Source: CAUZIZ01 sp965218775 (lineage in GTDB: Bacteria; Acidobacteriota; UBA6911; RPQK01; JAJDTT01). Taken from it: DNA of 64,000 nt. Of the stretch, positions 18,340 through 27,240 are shown piece after piece. The notes under the pieces are model-generated. The model did not search any database. It was not told the origin of the DNA and saw only the letters and a list, made by a program, of their open reading frames with translations. Position 1 is the stretch's first letter; each line of letters starts with the position of its first letter. Where the stretch lies: positions 868,001 through 932,000 of the forward strand of contig CBDCLS010000006.1 in the NCBI GenBank assembly GCA_965218775.1, in the 5' to 3' direction. The translations under genes were made by a program, and so were the position numbers.

Positions 18340-18600
18340 TCACATCAGCTCCAGAAGTGTGTCGCTGTCGAGATCCTGAACCATTGAAGCCATTTGAATC
18401 TCGAACCACTTCAGGAACATTTCGAGGCATCGGTCTTGGGGCCAGAACGTCTCGTCGATCACCCAGCCTTCCAACATGGCTTCGAAAAGGTGCGGTCAAG
18501 ACCGATCCAGCACCTCCTTCAGCGACTTGGGATCTTCGTTTTCGGGGAGTAAGAACACTTGTGGGTCGTTTCTCTTGGCGTGCGCCGTGAAAAGGCGGCG
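18340..18600 (-). pseudogene. Small conserved hypothetical gene with an internal TGA
   Basis: One frame reads AKRNDPQVFLLPENEDPKSLKEVLDRS, then TGA at 18498-18496, then PHLFEAMLEGWVIDETFWPQ and DRCLEMFLKWFEIQMASMVQDLDSDTLLELM before a stop at 18340. The pattern WPhIFE..LeGW..De..WPq.R...MF..WFEi is a small soluble protein family I recognise only as conserved hypothetical. The family residue at the TGA position is expected to be Trp (TGG). No in-frame ATG is visible at the 5' side, so the start is also doubtful. The simplest reading is a nonsense-mutated gene; unlike the other in-window UGA cases, no hairpin follows at the right distance. Confidence 0.55.
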
Positions 18601-18711
18601 CTTACCCAGATCCGCCTGTCCAGTTCGATGAGGAGGATGTGGAAACGGAGTGATGGTAGGGCTTTCGAGGCACCGCCAGACGAAAGGGGCGGTAACAGAT
18701 AGGCTGAACCT

Positions 18712-18892
18712 TAGCCCGGATTTCTCATCGCTTGTCGTAGCGAGGCGCCGCAAGGACCGTCCTGGCAAGGCTTGCGACCGAGGCCCCCGCAGTCGTACTC
18801 GTGCAGTACGTCGAGGAGACCGACGGAGCGTAACGCAGCCAGGGCGGATGATTGCGGCGACGCAGCAGACCAGCGATGAGAAATACGGGTTA
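18712..18892 (-). repeat. Dispersed repeat family A, full 181-bp copy (MITE-like)
   Basis: It is bounded by imperfect terminal inverted repeats, TAGCCCGGATTTCTCATCGC at 18712 and, as reverse complement, TAACCCGTATTTCTCATCGC ending at 18892, continuing as imperfect repeats for about 30 bases. The interior matches 717-857 in the opposite orientation. It has no coding capacity, consistent with a non-autonomous element mobilised in trans. Confidence 0.8.
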
Positions 18893-18966
18893 GACCACCG
18901 CGCCACATCCTTACTCTACCGTTTGCCGTCGGTCGATTGCGTCAAATCGAACGGCGGCTTTCGCCT

Positions 18967-19147
18967 GAGGCCGTGTGAAAAGTCAAAAATGGCTTTCTCA
19001 AATCGTCCCTAAGCCCGGCAAGATTTCAAGTAAGGCTAGAGGTCTAACAACGGAGAGATATCTGCTTCAACGGCAATTAATCGCGCAACGCGCGAGACTT
19101 GGAGACTACCTATGGTGTTCGGACGATCGTGACTTTTCACACAGGCT
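18967..19147 (+). mobile_element. MITE-like element M, copy 1 (181 bp)
   Basis: It begins GAGGCCGTGTGAAAAGTCA and ends TGACTTTTCACACAGGCT, giving terminal inverted repeats around GTGTGAAAAGTCA. It is flanked by CGCCT at 18962-18966 and 19148-19152. It is identical over all 181 positions to the reverse complement of 26990-27170. No open frame of note is present. Confidence 0.88.
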
Positions 19148-19262
19148 CGCCTAAAAGCGGACGTTCAAACTCGGATTGATCGGGTGATCCCCGCCGACGT
19201 CCTAAAGGTTGACTGGACGATAACCGGACGACACTTCCCGGCGCCAGAAGAATGGTTGGTTC

Positions 19263-20596
19263 CACTAGTGTCCGGTTATAAGTCCCATAGAGTCAACTGG
19301 TTAGAGCTAGGACTGTGGGCTTCCTGCAAGCTAGGTCTCATAAGTAGTTGATAAATGGGAACTTTCTCGAATGCGGTCACGCTCAAAACCTGCAGAATAC
19401 TGTGTAGACTTTGGGGAAGCTTGAGTTCCTTTTTCAGGATTGCGATGAGGAGGTAAACGCAGACAGCAATCCAGATCTGGGTGCGAACGGCATTGTCGGA
19501 GGTGCCGTAGAAGGTCTTGATTCGCAGGTGCTGCTTGATCCACTTGAAGAACAGCTCCACCTGCCAGCGGAGTTTGTAGAGGGAGGCGACGCTGAGGGCC
19601 GGAAGGGTGAAATTGTTCGTCAGGAAGACGAGAGATTTGTTGGTGGGAGCGTCGAAGAAGCGAACTCTTCGCAAGTGCTCTGGATAGTCTTGCCGAGATT
19701 TTGGCAAGGCCAAGCGCCCGGTGTGATCGCTGCGAACTCCGGGCTGATCGGTCCGTGCTCGAGAGGTGTAGCGAGTAAAGCGGAGATTCTTCTTGGCCCG
19801 AATCACAAAGTAGGCGCAAGCTTGATGAACGACATGCAGACGAGCAAAGTCGAGATAACCCCGGTCCATGACGTAAAAGGCACCGGGCTCGATGACGAGG
19901 GAATCCAACAGGTTGACGTCGTGGCACTTTCCCTGGGTGATCTCGATGACGGTGGGGATCGGACCCCGCAAGTCCAGCAGGGTGTGCAGTTTGATGGCGC
20001 CCTTGCGCTTGCGAAAGTGGGCCCAGGGAAACAAGCTCAAGCACAGGTCGATGGTGGTCGAGTCGAAGGCATAGACTGTCTCCCCCAGCTCCAGACCGAG
20101 TTGCTCGTTGGCATACAGGCGTCTGGCTTTGACAATGAGCTTCTGCGCCAAGTCGGCGTAGATACGCCAGTCCCGTGTTTCGTTGGCTTCGGCCAGGGTG
20201 CTGCGGGCCACCTCCCCGCGAAATCCCAGCGAATAGAGCAGCTCGCTTCGGGAGCGCAGGCAGGCCTCGATGTCCCGCAAGCTCTCCCGGTACGTCAACT
20301 GCGCGAAGGCCATGGCCAGAAACTGGTTCCGGCACGAGAAGCGGCGCACCCGGCGGTCTCCTCCGTAACGCTCGACACAGCGCTGGAACTGTTCCCGGTG
20401 AATCCCCTCCATCAGCTGGGCAAAAATCGTTCGTCTTGGGTTCATGGCCAGAGACTGGACTACGCCTCTGACCGTCTGGGTACGGGGCCAAGGAGAAGCC
20501 ACGAAAATTCAAATGCGTCACACCCCTTCCTCGTCGCAACCTACTATACCCATGTAACTTATAGACGATCTCTACAATCTAAACCGGACAGCAGTG
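19263..20596 (-). mobile_element. IS4-family insertion sequence, 1334 bp, 9-bp target duplication
   Basis: The ends are CACTAGTGTCCGGTT at 19263 and, as reverse complement, CACTGCTGTCCGGTT ending at 20596 (13 of 15 match). A direct repeat GGTTGGTTC flanks it at 19254-19262 and 20597-20605. It contains a single intact transposase. It does not interrupt a gene I can recognise. Confidence 0.92.
19276..20445 (-). CDS. IS4 family transposase
   Basis: The start at 20445 gives MNPRRTIFAQLMEGIHREQF, the usual N-terminus of this subgroup (DUF4372-like helical domain); a longer frame to 20502 is rejected. The catalytic core shows VYAFDSTTIDLCLSLFPWAH (first Asp), FYVMDRGYLDFARL (second Asp) and the YREK box YKLRWQVELFFKWIKQHLRIK, with the catalytic Glu in QVELFF. 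At about 389 residues it appears intact. It fills most of the IS at 19263-20596. Confidence 0.93.
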   Translation of the reverse strand: MNPRRTIFAQLMEGIHREQFQRCVERYGGDRRVRRFSCRNQFLAMAFAQLTYRESLRDIEACLRSRSELLYSLGFRGEVARSTLAEANETRDWRIYADLAQKLIVKARRLYANEQLGLELGETVYAFDSTTIDLCLSLFPWAHFRKRKGAIKLHTLLDLRGPIPTVIEITQGKCHDVNLLDSLVIEPGAFYVMDRGYLDFARLHVVHQACAYFVIRAKKNLRFTRYTSRARTDQPGVRSDHTGRLALPKSRQDYPEHLRRVRFFDAPTNKSLVFLTNNFTLPALSVASLYKLRWQVELFFKWIKQHLRIKTFYGTSDNAVRTQIWIAVCVYLLIAILKKELKLPQSLHSILQVLSVTAFEKVPIYQLLMRPSLQEAHSPSSNQLTLWDL

Positions 20597-20615
20597 GGTT
20601 GGTTCCATTCGTCGG

Positions 20616-20819
20616 TTAAACATATACGGCGTGAAACTGCACATCGAGCACCATGTCCGGTCTCTCACTCAGCGACGGTGATCTGGACCAGAGCAGTCTC
20701 AGGATCTCGGGCCACAGAACGCCGTCCTCCGAGACGCCAGACTCACGGATGAACTCAGCGAGCTGCCTGGGCGCATACTCATCGCCGCTGCGAAGGGGAA
20801 ACTGACGTGTCTGGCTCAA
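20616..20819 (-). CDS. Short hypothetical frame, possibly a C-terminal gene scrap
   Basis: The frame is 67 residues from a TTG, ending LLWSRSPSLSERPDMVLDVQFHAVYV. It lies 7 bp after the stop of the 275-residue protein and 20 bp before the IS4 element. I recognise no family. The content looks protein-like, but the lack of a ribosome binding site suggests a leftover of a larger gene truncated nearby. Confidence 0.3.
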   Translation of the reverse strand: MSQTRQFPLRSGDEYAPRQLAEFIRESGVSEDGVLWPEILRLLWSRSPSLSERPDMVLDVQFHAVYV

Positions 20820-20825
20820 GAGTGA

Positions 20826-21653
20826 TCAGTTCGCCGCGTCTGCTCGGCCAGGGATCACTGGGAACGCTACCAGTGTGGGGACCTCGTCTGGAAAGTCCAC
20901 CGCGCCATCATCGTTTTGCCGCAGCGTGACGGCTGCTCCGGGTCGATCCATGCCGACGGTGACGACGCCCTCGGTTTCCCGGAGCTGCTCCAAGACCTCG
21001 TTGCTCACTTGACCGAAATCGCGAAACAGTTCCCAGATGAACATGCCGATGGCCTCTCCCTCGTTCAACTGAAACTGGGTGGTGGCGACCTGGTTCTCGA
21101 AGGCCCGATCCCACACATTGACGGTAACGTTGGCGGGTCCTGTCTGGGTATCTATCGCGTTCGCAGGCGGGATGACCAACGCCAGACCCGTGTCCCGGGC
21201 TCCGATCGAGTCCAGGGAAATCGTAAAATCGGTGAGAGTTCGGGAGGCGGGAACCGCGGCTTCGGTGACGACGATACCACCGTCGGTGCGTGTGAACACG
21301 GCGGTACCCCCTACTCCGGCATCCGAGGAAACGTTCGCCTGAGTCTGGACACTGACTGCCGATTGGGCATTGTCGGTTGGACGCTTGACGCTCACGACGG
21401 CATATCCCACCTTCAGGTTCCCGGTCCCCGCCGATTGACCAGCAAAAGACTGTCCCTTGTTGAGGAGAATCTCCAACTCGGATGCTGGACTCTCCTCTCT
21501 CATGGCCAGCTCCACCGGATTGCCCGATCGATCCCGCCACTCGACCCCTAGCGTCACATCTGATTCGGTGGAAGTCAGGAAGACGCTGGTCTGAAGTTGC
21601 GTCGTGCCTGCGGTCCCATCTCCGATCAGGGGAAAGTAGAACACGTCCACCAC
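20826..21653 (-). CDS. Beta-rich hypothetical protein, probably N-terminally truncated
   Basis: The frame from GTG at 21653 reads VDVFYFPLIGDGTAGTTQLQ and then two beta-sandwich-like modules (LGVEWRDRSGNPVELAMR; LTDFTISLDSIGARDTGLAL). The FPLIGDG...QLQTSVFLTST segment resembles a C-terminal extracellular module repeated in large surface proteins of Acidobacteriota-like genomes. The frame stays open upstream without a good start, running into the nitrilase gene 35 bp away. It may therefore be the remnant of a larger secreted protein. No signal peptide is present on the visible part. Confidence 0.5.
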   Translation of the reverse strand: MVDVFYFPLIGDGTAGTTQLQTSVFLTSTESDVTLGVEWRDRSGNPVELAMREESPASELEILLNKGQSFAGQSAGTGNLKVGYAVVSVKRPTDNAQSAVSVQTQANVSSDAGVGGTAVFTRTDGGIVVTEAAVPASRTLTDFTISLDSIGARDTGLALVIPPANAIDTQTGPANVTVNVWDRAFENQVATTQFQLNEGEAIGMFIWELFRDFGQVSNEVLEQLRETEGVVTVGMDRPGAAVTLRQNDDGAVDFPDEVPTLVAFPVIPGRADAAN

Positions 21654-21687
21654 CTCGAGCCGTGGCAGGAGCAGAGACCCTTCGCCT

Positions 21688-22608
21688 TCAGCTCTCGTCA
21701 GGGCCAGCCCCGCGGATGTTCGTGAGGCACGGGGCAGCCAGACGTCTCGAGGTCAGACGTCGGTAGGCCTGGGGGTGACGGGACCACAGATTGAACCCGG
21801 GACCCTCCCACTCCCGACGCCTCCGCACCTGGTCCGTGTCCACCGCTATCAGGGACATCTTCGGCCTGTCCGCCGGCCCCCGGTCGCAGTGAATGAGCTC
21901 ACCAAAGGGATCCACGGCAAAGGTGTATCCCGCCTGCCGCCGCTCTCCCTTCATGGGACAGTCGTAGATGTTGTTGTTGGCGATGAGGTAGCACCCGTTC
22001 TCCATGGCTCTCACCGAGGAGATCTTCAGGGACCAGGTGCGAAAGCCCATCCCGGGCCGCTGGGTGGACGAGTGGGGTGCCAGGAGCAGCTCAGCTCCCT
22101 CCAGGGCAAGGATCCGCGCCGCCTCCGGGAATGACTTGTCCCGGCAGATCAACAGACCCACGCCGACTCCCCTCAAGTCCAGGACGGGCCAGTCCCCTCC
22201 GGGGTGGCTGAACCAGGCTTCGCCAGGGCCCGGGTGGACCTTCCGGAAGCGCCCGATACAGCCCCTCTCCGGGGTGATCAGTACCTGGGTGTTGTAGCGT
22301 CTCGATCCTTCCCGCTCCAGCAGGCCCGCGCAAATGCAGATGTCCAGGTCTCGCGCCACATCGAAGATCCGGTCCGTGCTCGGTCCAGGCACCGGCTCGG
22401 CCAGGGAAAGGAAGTGCTTTCTGTCCGCAAATCCGCTGGCATACATGAACTCCTCGCCATAGCCGGTGATGAACATCTCGGGGAAGAAGGCCAGATCCGC
22501 CCCCCGGCGGGCAGCCTTCCGGCTCCACCGGGCAAGGGTACGAAGGTTACGCTCCGGATGGGACAGACCCATGCGGGGCGAGATGCTGGCCACCTGGATG
22601 ACACTCAC
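21688..22608 (-). CDS. Carbon-nitrogen hydrolase (nitrilase superfamily)
   Basis: Cytoplasmic amidase or nitrilase-type enzyme hydrolysing a non-peptide C-N bond; the substrate is not predictable. The catalytic triad is visible: Glu in ADLAFFPEMFITG, Lys in GRFRKVHPGPGEAW and Cys in GVGLLICRDKSFPEAARIL. RDKSFPE replaces the common xDxxFPE. GAELLLAPHSS and NGCYLIANNNIYDCP are the usual downstream strands. The GTG at 22608 is favoured because GAGGGAG precedes it and SVIQVASISP is the normal first strand; the frame stays open to 22749. At about 306 residues the size is normal. A probable second-gene remnant follows on the same strand. Confidence 0.88.
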   Translation of the reverse strand: MSVIQVASISPRMGLSHPERNLRTLARWSRKAARRGADLAFFPEMFITGYGEEFMYASGFADRKHFLSLAEPVPGPSTDRIFDVARDLDICICAGLLEREGSRRYNTQVLITPERGCIGRFRKVHPGPGEAWFSHPGGDWPVLDLRGVGVGLLICRDKSFPEAARILALEGAELLLAPHSSTQRPGMGFRTWSLKISSVRAMENGCYLIANNNIYDCPMKGERRQAGYTFAVDPFGELIHCDRGPADRPKMSLIAVDTDQVRRRREWEGPGFNLWSRHPQAYRRLTSRRLAAPCLTNIRGAGPDES

Positions 22609-22723
22609 CAAAGACACTCCCTCTACCAGCTTACACTTCTCAGTGCCTAGGCGCCATGAGGCGGTGGGGAGGGGGCAAACGGACGCAAGGGTATGGGAAG
22701 CCAACTGAAGAGATCGAGCACAC

Positions 22724-22850
22724 GGTGAGGTGGAAACGGAGTCATCCAAAGGCTACCTTGGAGAAGCCGCTGACCAGGATTGCAGGGAAGCCGGTCCGCC
22801 TGCGCTTCGTGATGAAGGACGTCGATCTCTACTCCCTGAGGTTCAGGTAG
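22724..22850 (+). pseudogene. C-terminal scrap of a propeller glycosidase-like gene
   Basis: The 41 codons VRWKRSHPKATLEKPLTRIAG followed by KPVRLRFVMKDVDLYSLRFR and a stop align with the last residues of the protein at 23127-24686 (LSALAGRPIQLRFWIRNAKL YSFQFK). Nothing recognisable precedes it, so it is a remnant of a third paralogue lost by deletion. Confidence 0.65.
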
Positions 22851-23126
22851 GAGCAAAGTGGATTCGCCCGAGGACCTCTGTCCGAGTCGGTAGATCACCG
22901 TTCCGCTTTCCACTATAGTCACAAATATCGTGGAGGTACAAAAAGGGTTTCCCGCAAGCTAGCTTTACGGCGGGATACACGAAACGGAGCGTGCAGTTGT
23001 GACGATCGAAGCCGGAATGCCGAAGATGGTGTGAAGCTGAGATGCCAGAAGGTGAAGTTATTCTTGCACGAGCCCCAAGAGGCTGAATCTCTTGACAGTA
23101 TGTCCGGACTGCGAAGGAGGATCGAA

Positions 23127-24686
23127 ATGAGAACTCGTGTTTCTCTAAGAAGTCTCTGTGTGCTTGTACTGACTGTCCTGAATGTTCAAGGGGCATCAGA
23201 CCTTCCTGGCCTGCTGGAGATCGGGACGCGCAAGCAGCTTTTCATAGACGACTACATGATCCAAAGTCTCACCGACGCCCAGCAGGTCCTTAACCCGGCC
23301 ACTAAGGCACGTAACAATCCCGTAGTCAGACCCGATCGCCCCTGGGAGGGAGGTCTCAACCCTATTTCCAAGGTCCTGTACGACGAGAGGGAGGGCCTGT
23401 TCAAGATGTGGTACAGCACGACGGATGGTTACAAGGCCGAGAAGGAGAGTGGAGAGCTGACCGATTACCACTGGACGGACAAGGGCGCGGTCCGGGAACA
23501 GGTGGAAGCGGCCTATCGCTACGTGGGGAACCCCAGCGAGTACGCCTACCGCCTCTGCTACGCTACCTCTCGTGACGGAGTCCGCTGGGAAAAACCGAGT
23601 CTCGGCAAGGTGGAGTTCAACGGCTCCCGATCCAACAACATCCTGCCCGAAGGCAGCCTGGCGCCGACCTTCTTCGACACCAACGAAGAGGACCCAGCCA
23701 AGCGCTACAAGGCGATCGGTCAGACGCGCTCCATCGACCCCCCGGGCATGCAGCTGCACCTGTACTATTCGGGCAACGGGTTCGAGTGGGCTCCCGACCC
23801 GCACAATCCGGTGATGGATACCACACCGGAGCCGGGCCGCTGGGGGCCCACTCACTACATGGGCTGGGATCCCATCCGGCGAGTGTACGCGGCTCATATC
23901 GAGAACTGTCTTCACCGCAGCTGTCCCTTGGGCAAGCGCATGGTGGGAAGGGCCGAGAGCCCCGATTTGAAGAGCTGGAGCCTACCCCAGAACATCCTTC
24001 TGCCGGACGAGCGGGACTATATCGATACCGAATTCTACAACTTCCCCGTCACCGCCTACGAGGGAGTCTACATCGCCCTGCCCTGGGTCTTCAGGACCAC
24101 CAACAACCTCCACTACCCCACCTTGGCTTTCAGTCGTGACGGGGTGCATTACGAGAGAAGATTCCGCGAGCCCCTGGTCCGAAACGGCGACCACGGCAGC
24201 CTCGACGAAGTCAGTATTTACTGCTCGGCCCCCATCATGCATGGCGGCAAGGTCTGGATCTACTACACGGGTGCCAACTGGAGGGGCCCCCAGCAGCTCT
24301 TTTTCGCCGGAGACTCGGCGCTCCGGGCACCCGGCCTGGCCACGCTCCCGGAGGACGGCTTCGTTTCTATCGACGCGGGAAAGCTTCGACCCGGGATCCT
24401 GCTCACCCACACCTTCAGCTTCGACGGCACGACGCTTGCCATCAACATGGAAGCCGCCCCCCACAACTACGGGGCAGGACGTGCCGAGATCAAGGTGGAG
24501 ATCCTGGATCATCAGACTCAGCCCCTGTCCGGCTTCTCCCTGGACCAATCCGATCCCTTGGCAGCCACGGGGACGCAGCAAGCCAGCTGGCAGGGCCGAA
24601 GCGACCTCAGCGCACTGGCGGGGCGCCCCATCCAGCTTCGCTTCTGGATCCGCAACGCCAAGCTCTATTCCTTCCAGTTCAAGTAG
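23127..24686 (+). CDS. Secreted beta-propeller protein, GH32/43-superfamily-like
   Basis: The start at 23127 gives a signal peptide (MRTRVSLRSLCVLVLTVLNVQGAS) and follows AAGGAGG at seven bases. The mature ~500 residues begin with EIGTRKQLFIDDYMIQSLTD, and successive propeller blades contain LFKMWYSTTDG, YRLCYATSRDGVRWEKPSLG and YPTLAFSRDGVHYERRF. A C-terminal beta-sandwich ends LSALAGRPIQLRFWIRNAKL. This architecture is common among glycosidase-like secreted proteins of Planctomycetota and Acidobacteriota. The acidic catalytic residues cannot be assigned with confidence, so the activity is unproven. It belongs to a local cluster with a frameshifted relative at 24701-26789 and a scrap at 22724. 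Confidence 0.78.
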   Translation: MRTRVSLRSLCVLVLTVLNVQGASDLPGLLEIGTRKQLFIDDYMIQSLTDAQQVLNPATKARNNPVVRPDRPWEGGLNPISKVLYDEREGLFKMWYSTTDGYKAEKESGELTDYHWTDKGAVREQVEAAYRYVGNPSEYAYRLCYATSRDGVRWEKPSLGKVEFNGSRSNNILPEGSLAPTFFDTNEEDPAKRYKAIGQTRSIDPPGMQLHLYYSGNGFEWAPDPHNPVMDTTPEPGRWGPTHYMGWDPIRRVYAAHIENCLHRSCPLGKRMVGRAESPDLKSWSLPQNILLPDERDYIDTEFYNFPVTAYEGVYIALPWVFRTTNNLHYPTLAFSRDGVHYERRFREPLVRNGDHGSLDEVSIYCSAPIMHGGKVWIYYTGANWRGPQQLFFAGDSALRAPGLATLPEDGFVSIDAGKLRPGILLTHTFSFDGTTLAINMEAAPHNYGAGRAEIKVEILDHQTQPLSGFSLDQSDPLAATGTQQASWQGRSDLSALAGRPIQLRFWIRNAKLYSFQFK

Positions 24687-24700
24687 GGTGTAGGGCTTTG

Positions 24701-26789
24701 TCACCCATTAGACGACTCCCGGTCAACCGGCGACAAGAAACCTAATTCGATGGCCGTCCAGGCGAGGGGTTGACCGCACTTGAAGGTAAAGCTATAGAGC
24801 TGGGCTTGACCCTCCAGCCGGAATCGCAGTTGGAGCGACTCCCGTCCGGTGGGCAAGCTGAGGTTCTGACCGCCGTAGGGCCAGAGCACCGGCACCTCTA
24901 CTCCGTCTGTGGTCACGGCGCTGCTTCGAGCTACGGTGCTGCCCTCTTCCAAAAGCTCCACCAGAATACGGCCCTCGCCCCGACTCAATCTCTGGGCATT
25001 GATTTCCAGCTGCAGGGAGGTGCCAGTCGCCTGGAGGGGGATGGTGGTAAACCAGCCGGCTCTAGAGTCCTTCTCGACCTTCAAACTGACAAAGCCGTCG
25101 CGCCGGATGGTGGCCAGGCCTGTGAACATGGGTACGCTGATCCATTCCTCGAAGAACCCGATGGTGGTGGCGCTGCCTGAGTAGTAGTACCAGTGTTCGT
25201 CCCCGACCTGCAGCGGGAGGTTCACGGGCGAGACCCAGCCTGTCCCACTCCCCCTCTTTGCCCAGCTCGATCACCGGTTGGCCGTCAAAGACATGGACGA
25301 AGTTGACCCCGTCCCGGCTGGCTATGAGCTGCTGAGGCGTCAGCTGATCCGGTCCCCAAATGTCGAACATGCCCAGATACAGGCCGGCATAGGGCCAGAC
25401 CGAGGTCAGATGCTGCTCCACCTCGGTTCCGGCTCGGGGATGCAGGATCGGATTGCGGGGATCGACGGTCCATTCCAGCAGATCGGTGCTCCAGTAGCGA
25501 CAGGTCATACGGACCCAATCGTGAGGCGGCGGGTTGCAGTGGGAGAAGACCTTCCAGCGTCGCTCTGCTTTCGGGTCCAGAGCGTCATAGAAGAGGTTCT
25601 TTCGGTCGCCAAAGTTACGATTCGTGGTACCGACAGTGGACCAGTGGATTCCATCCGGCGAGTAGTGGAGGGTGTTGCCTCTTTGCGCCACCAGGGCCTT
25701 GTAGCGGCGGCTGGGATCCGGGTCCCGCTCGTCCTTGAAAATCATCGGCACGTAGGCCCCCCGACCCCTGTAGTCCAGGTCCACGATATTGTTGGCCTTC
25801 GAACCTCCATACTCGACCTGGTTCAATATCGGCTTGACCCAGTTCACCCCGTCCTCGCTCTCGGCGTAGCCCACGTGATGACGGGACTGGTACCGATCGA
25901 GGCCGGTGTACCACATCCGGAACTTGCCCTCCTCGTGAAGGACCTCCCCGTAGGCGTGAGCGCGAAGACCGTCGAAGCTGCCCGGCGGTCCGGTCTCCAG
26001 GACCGGAGAGCGGAAATCTCCGGGCAGGGTCAGAGGTTTTCGCTTCCATCCTCCAGCGGACGGAGTCGCTACCCAGATCTGCTCGGCCGGCTGCCCTCGC
26101 AGGCGGTAGGAGTGCTTTTCTCCTCCCGCCTGGAGGTAGTAGTGGTGCCCTTCGGGCGCTTTTGTCGACTGGCTGTAGCTCACCCACAAACGTCCCTCCT
26201 CGTCTAGAGCCAGGTCACCCAACTGAGGATCCTGGGCAGAGCTATCAACCCTTTGCGCGCCGCTCCAGTTGCCGGCTTCTCGGATCTTCTCCGCCGCCTT
26301 TCCCTGGACGCGGCAGCGACTGTACCAGATGCCCTGGGGATTGGAGCTTTGCCAGATCAGGTGTAAGACGTCGTCCTGGTCAATCACGAAGCTGGCTCCG
26401 AGGGCGTCCCCTTTCCCCCCGGAGATCAGAGCCTCGGCTGATTTGCCGGCAACGGCCACGGGAGAGTGAAAGTCGCCTGCGAACTCGGGGTCATCGCTCC
26501 TGGAGGCGGCCAGAAAGATGCTCCTGCCGCCGGCTACCTTGCCATCGTAGGCCACCAACCAGAGGCCGTCCTTATTGCGCCCGATCTGGCGACCGTTGGA
26601 GTGAGGGAAAGGGACGGCGCCGCCGCTTTTGCCCAGCTCGAGGGTGACGACCGCCGGCAGATCGCTGGCCAGAAAGGACAAGCAAAGGGCTGATACCGCC
26701 CAGATCCGGGAAGCAGCCAAGCAGCGGATGCTTTTTCTACCCGGAATCCGGGACTCCGTCCCAGGTTTGAGGGCTGTTGTTTGAAACAT
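24701..26789 (-). pseudogene. Secreted propeller glycosidase-like gene with a frameshift
   Basis: The protein starts MFQTTALKPGTESRIP with a signal segment (SRIWAVSALCLSFLASDLPA). It continues through blades such as FRMWYTGLDRYQSRHHVGYA, ESEDGVNWVKPILNQVEYGG and LTPQQLIASRDGVNFVHVFD. The frame is lost at about 25225-25250. EWDRLG is followed by nonsense in the first frame, while the shifted frame continues properly as VSPVNLPLQVGDEHWYYYSG and on to the C-terminal sandwich ending at 24701. The combined length of about 695 codons fits an intact relative of 23127-24686, with an extra N-terminal propeller segment. Either a real mutation or an assembly error in a short G run. Confidence 0.82.
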
Positions 26790-26929
26790 GGCGTGGCTCT
26801 CCAAGGATGAGGGGCTCTCTTGCCGAATACATGGTATAAGGCACTGAATTGTAGCGTCCCATGAGCAACTACCTCAAATCGACACACTTAGTACACTGGC
26901 AAACACTGGCACATAAATACGGCAACGCA

Positions 26930-27240
26930 GGCGTTAGCGGTCGTTCATTCGACGTTTCCGTGGAAGACCTGAATGTCCGCTTTTAGGCGAGCCTGTGTGA
27001 AAAGTCACGATCGTCCGAACACCATAGGTAGTCTCCAAGTCTCGCGCGTTGCGCGATTAATTGCCGTTGAAGCAGATATCTCTCCGTTGTTAGACCTCTA
27101 GCCTTACTTGAAATCTTGCCGGGCTTAGGGACGATTTGAGAAAGCCATTTTTGACTTTTCACACGGCCTCAGGCGAAAGCCGCCGTTCGATTGCGATCAA
27201 ATCGGACGCTGTCTGTCAGATCAGATACCGCGTATCACAC
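26930..27240 (-). repeat. Repeat family B copy carrying the MITE-like element
   Basis: In reverse complement it reads ATCTGATCTGACAGACAGCG, TCCGATTTGATCGCAATCGA, ACGGCGGCTTTCGCCT, then the 181-bp element, then CGCCTAAAAGCGGACATTCA and a diverged arm containing AACGTCGAATG. The same outer sequence without the inner element is at 30640-30745. The outer repeat is non-coding. Confidence 0.8.
26990..27170 (-). mobile_element. MITE-like element M, copy 2 (181 bp)
   Basis: It is an exact reverse-complement duplicate of 18967-19147. AGGCG (26985-26989 and 27171-27175) flanks it, equal to CGCCT on the element's own strand. Terminal repeats are centred on GTGTGAAAAGTCA. Confidence 0.88.

Noticed and set aside
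19411..20619. 402-codon frame opposite the IS4 transposase
   Set aside because: Shadow of the transposase; it crosses the right end of the IS.
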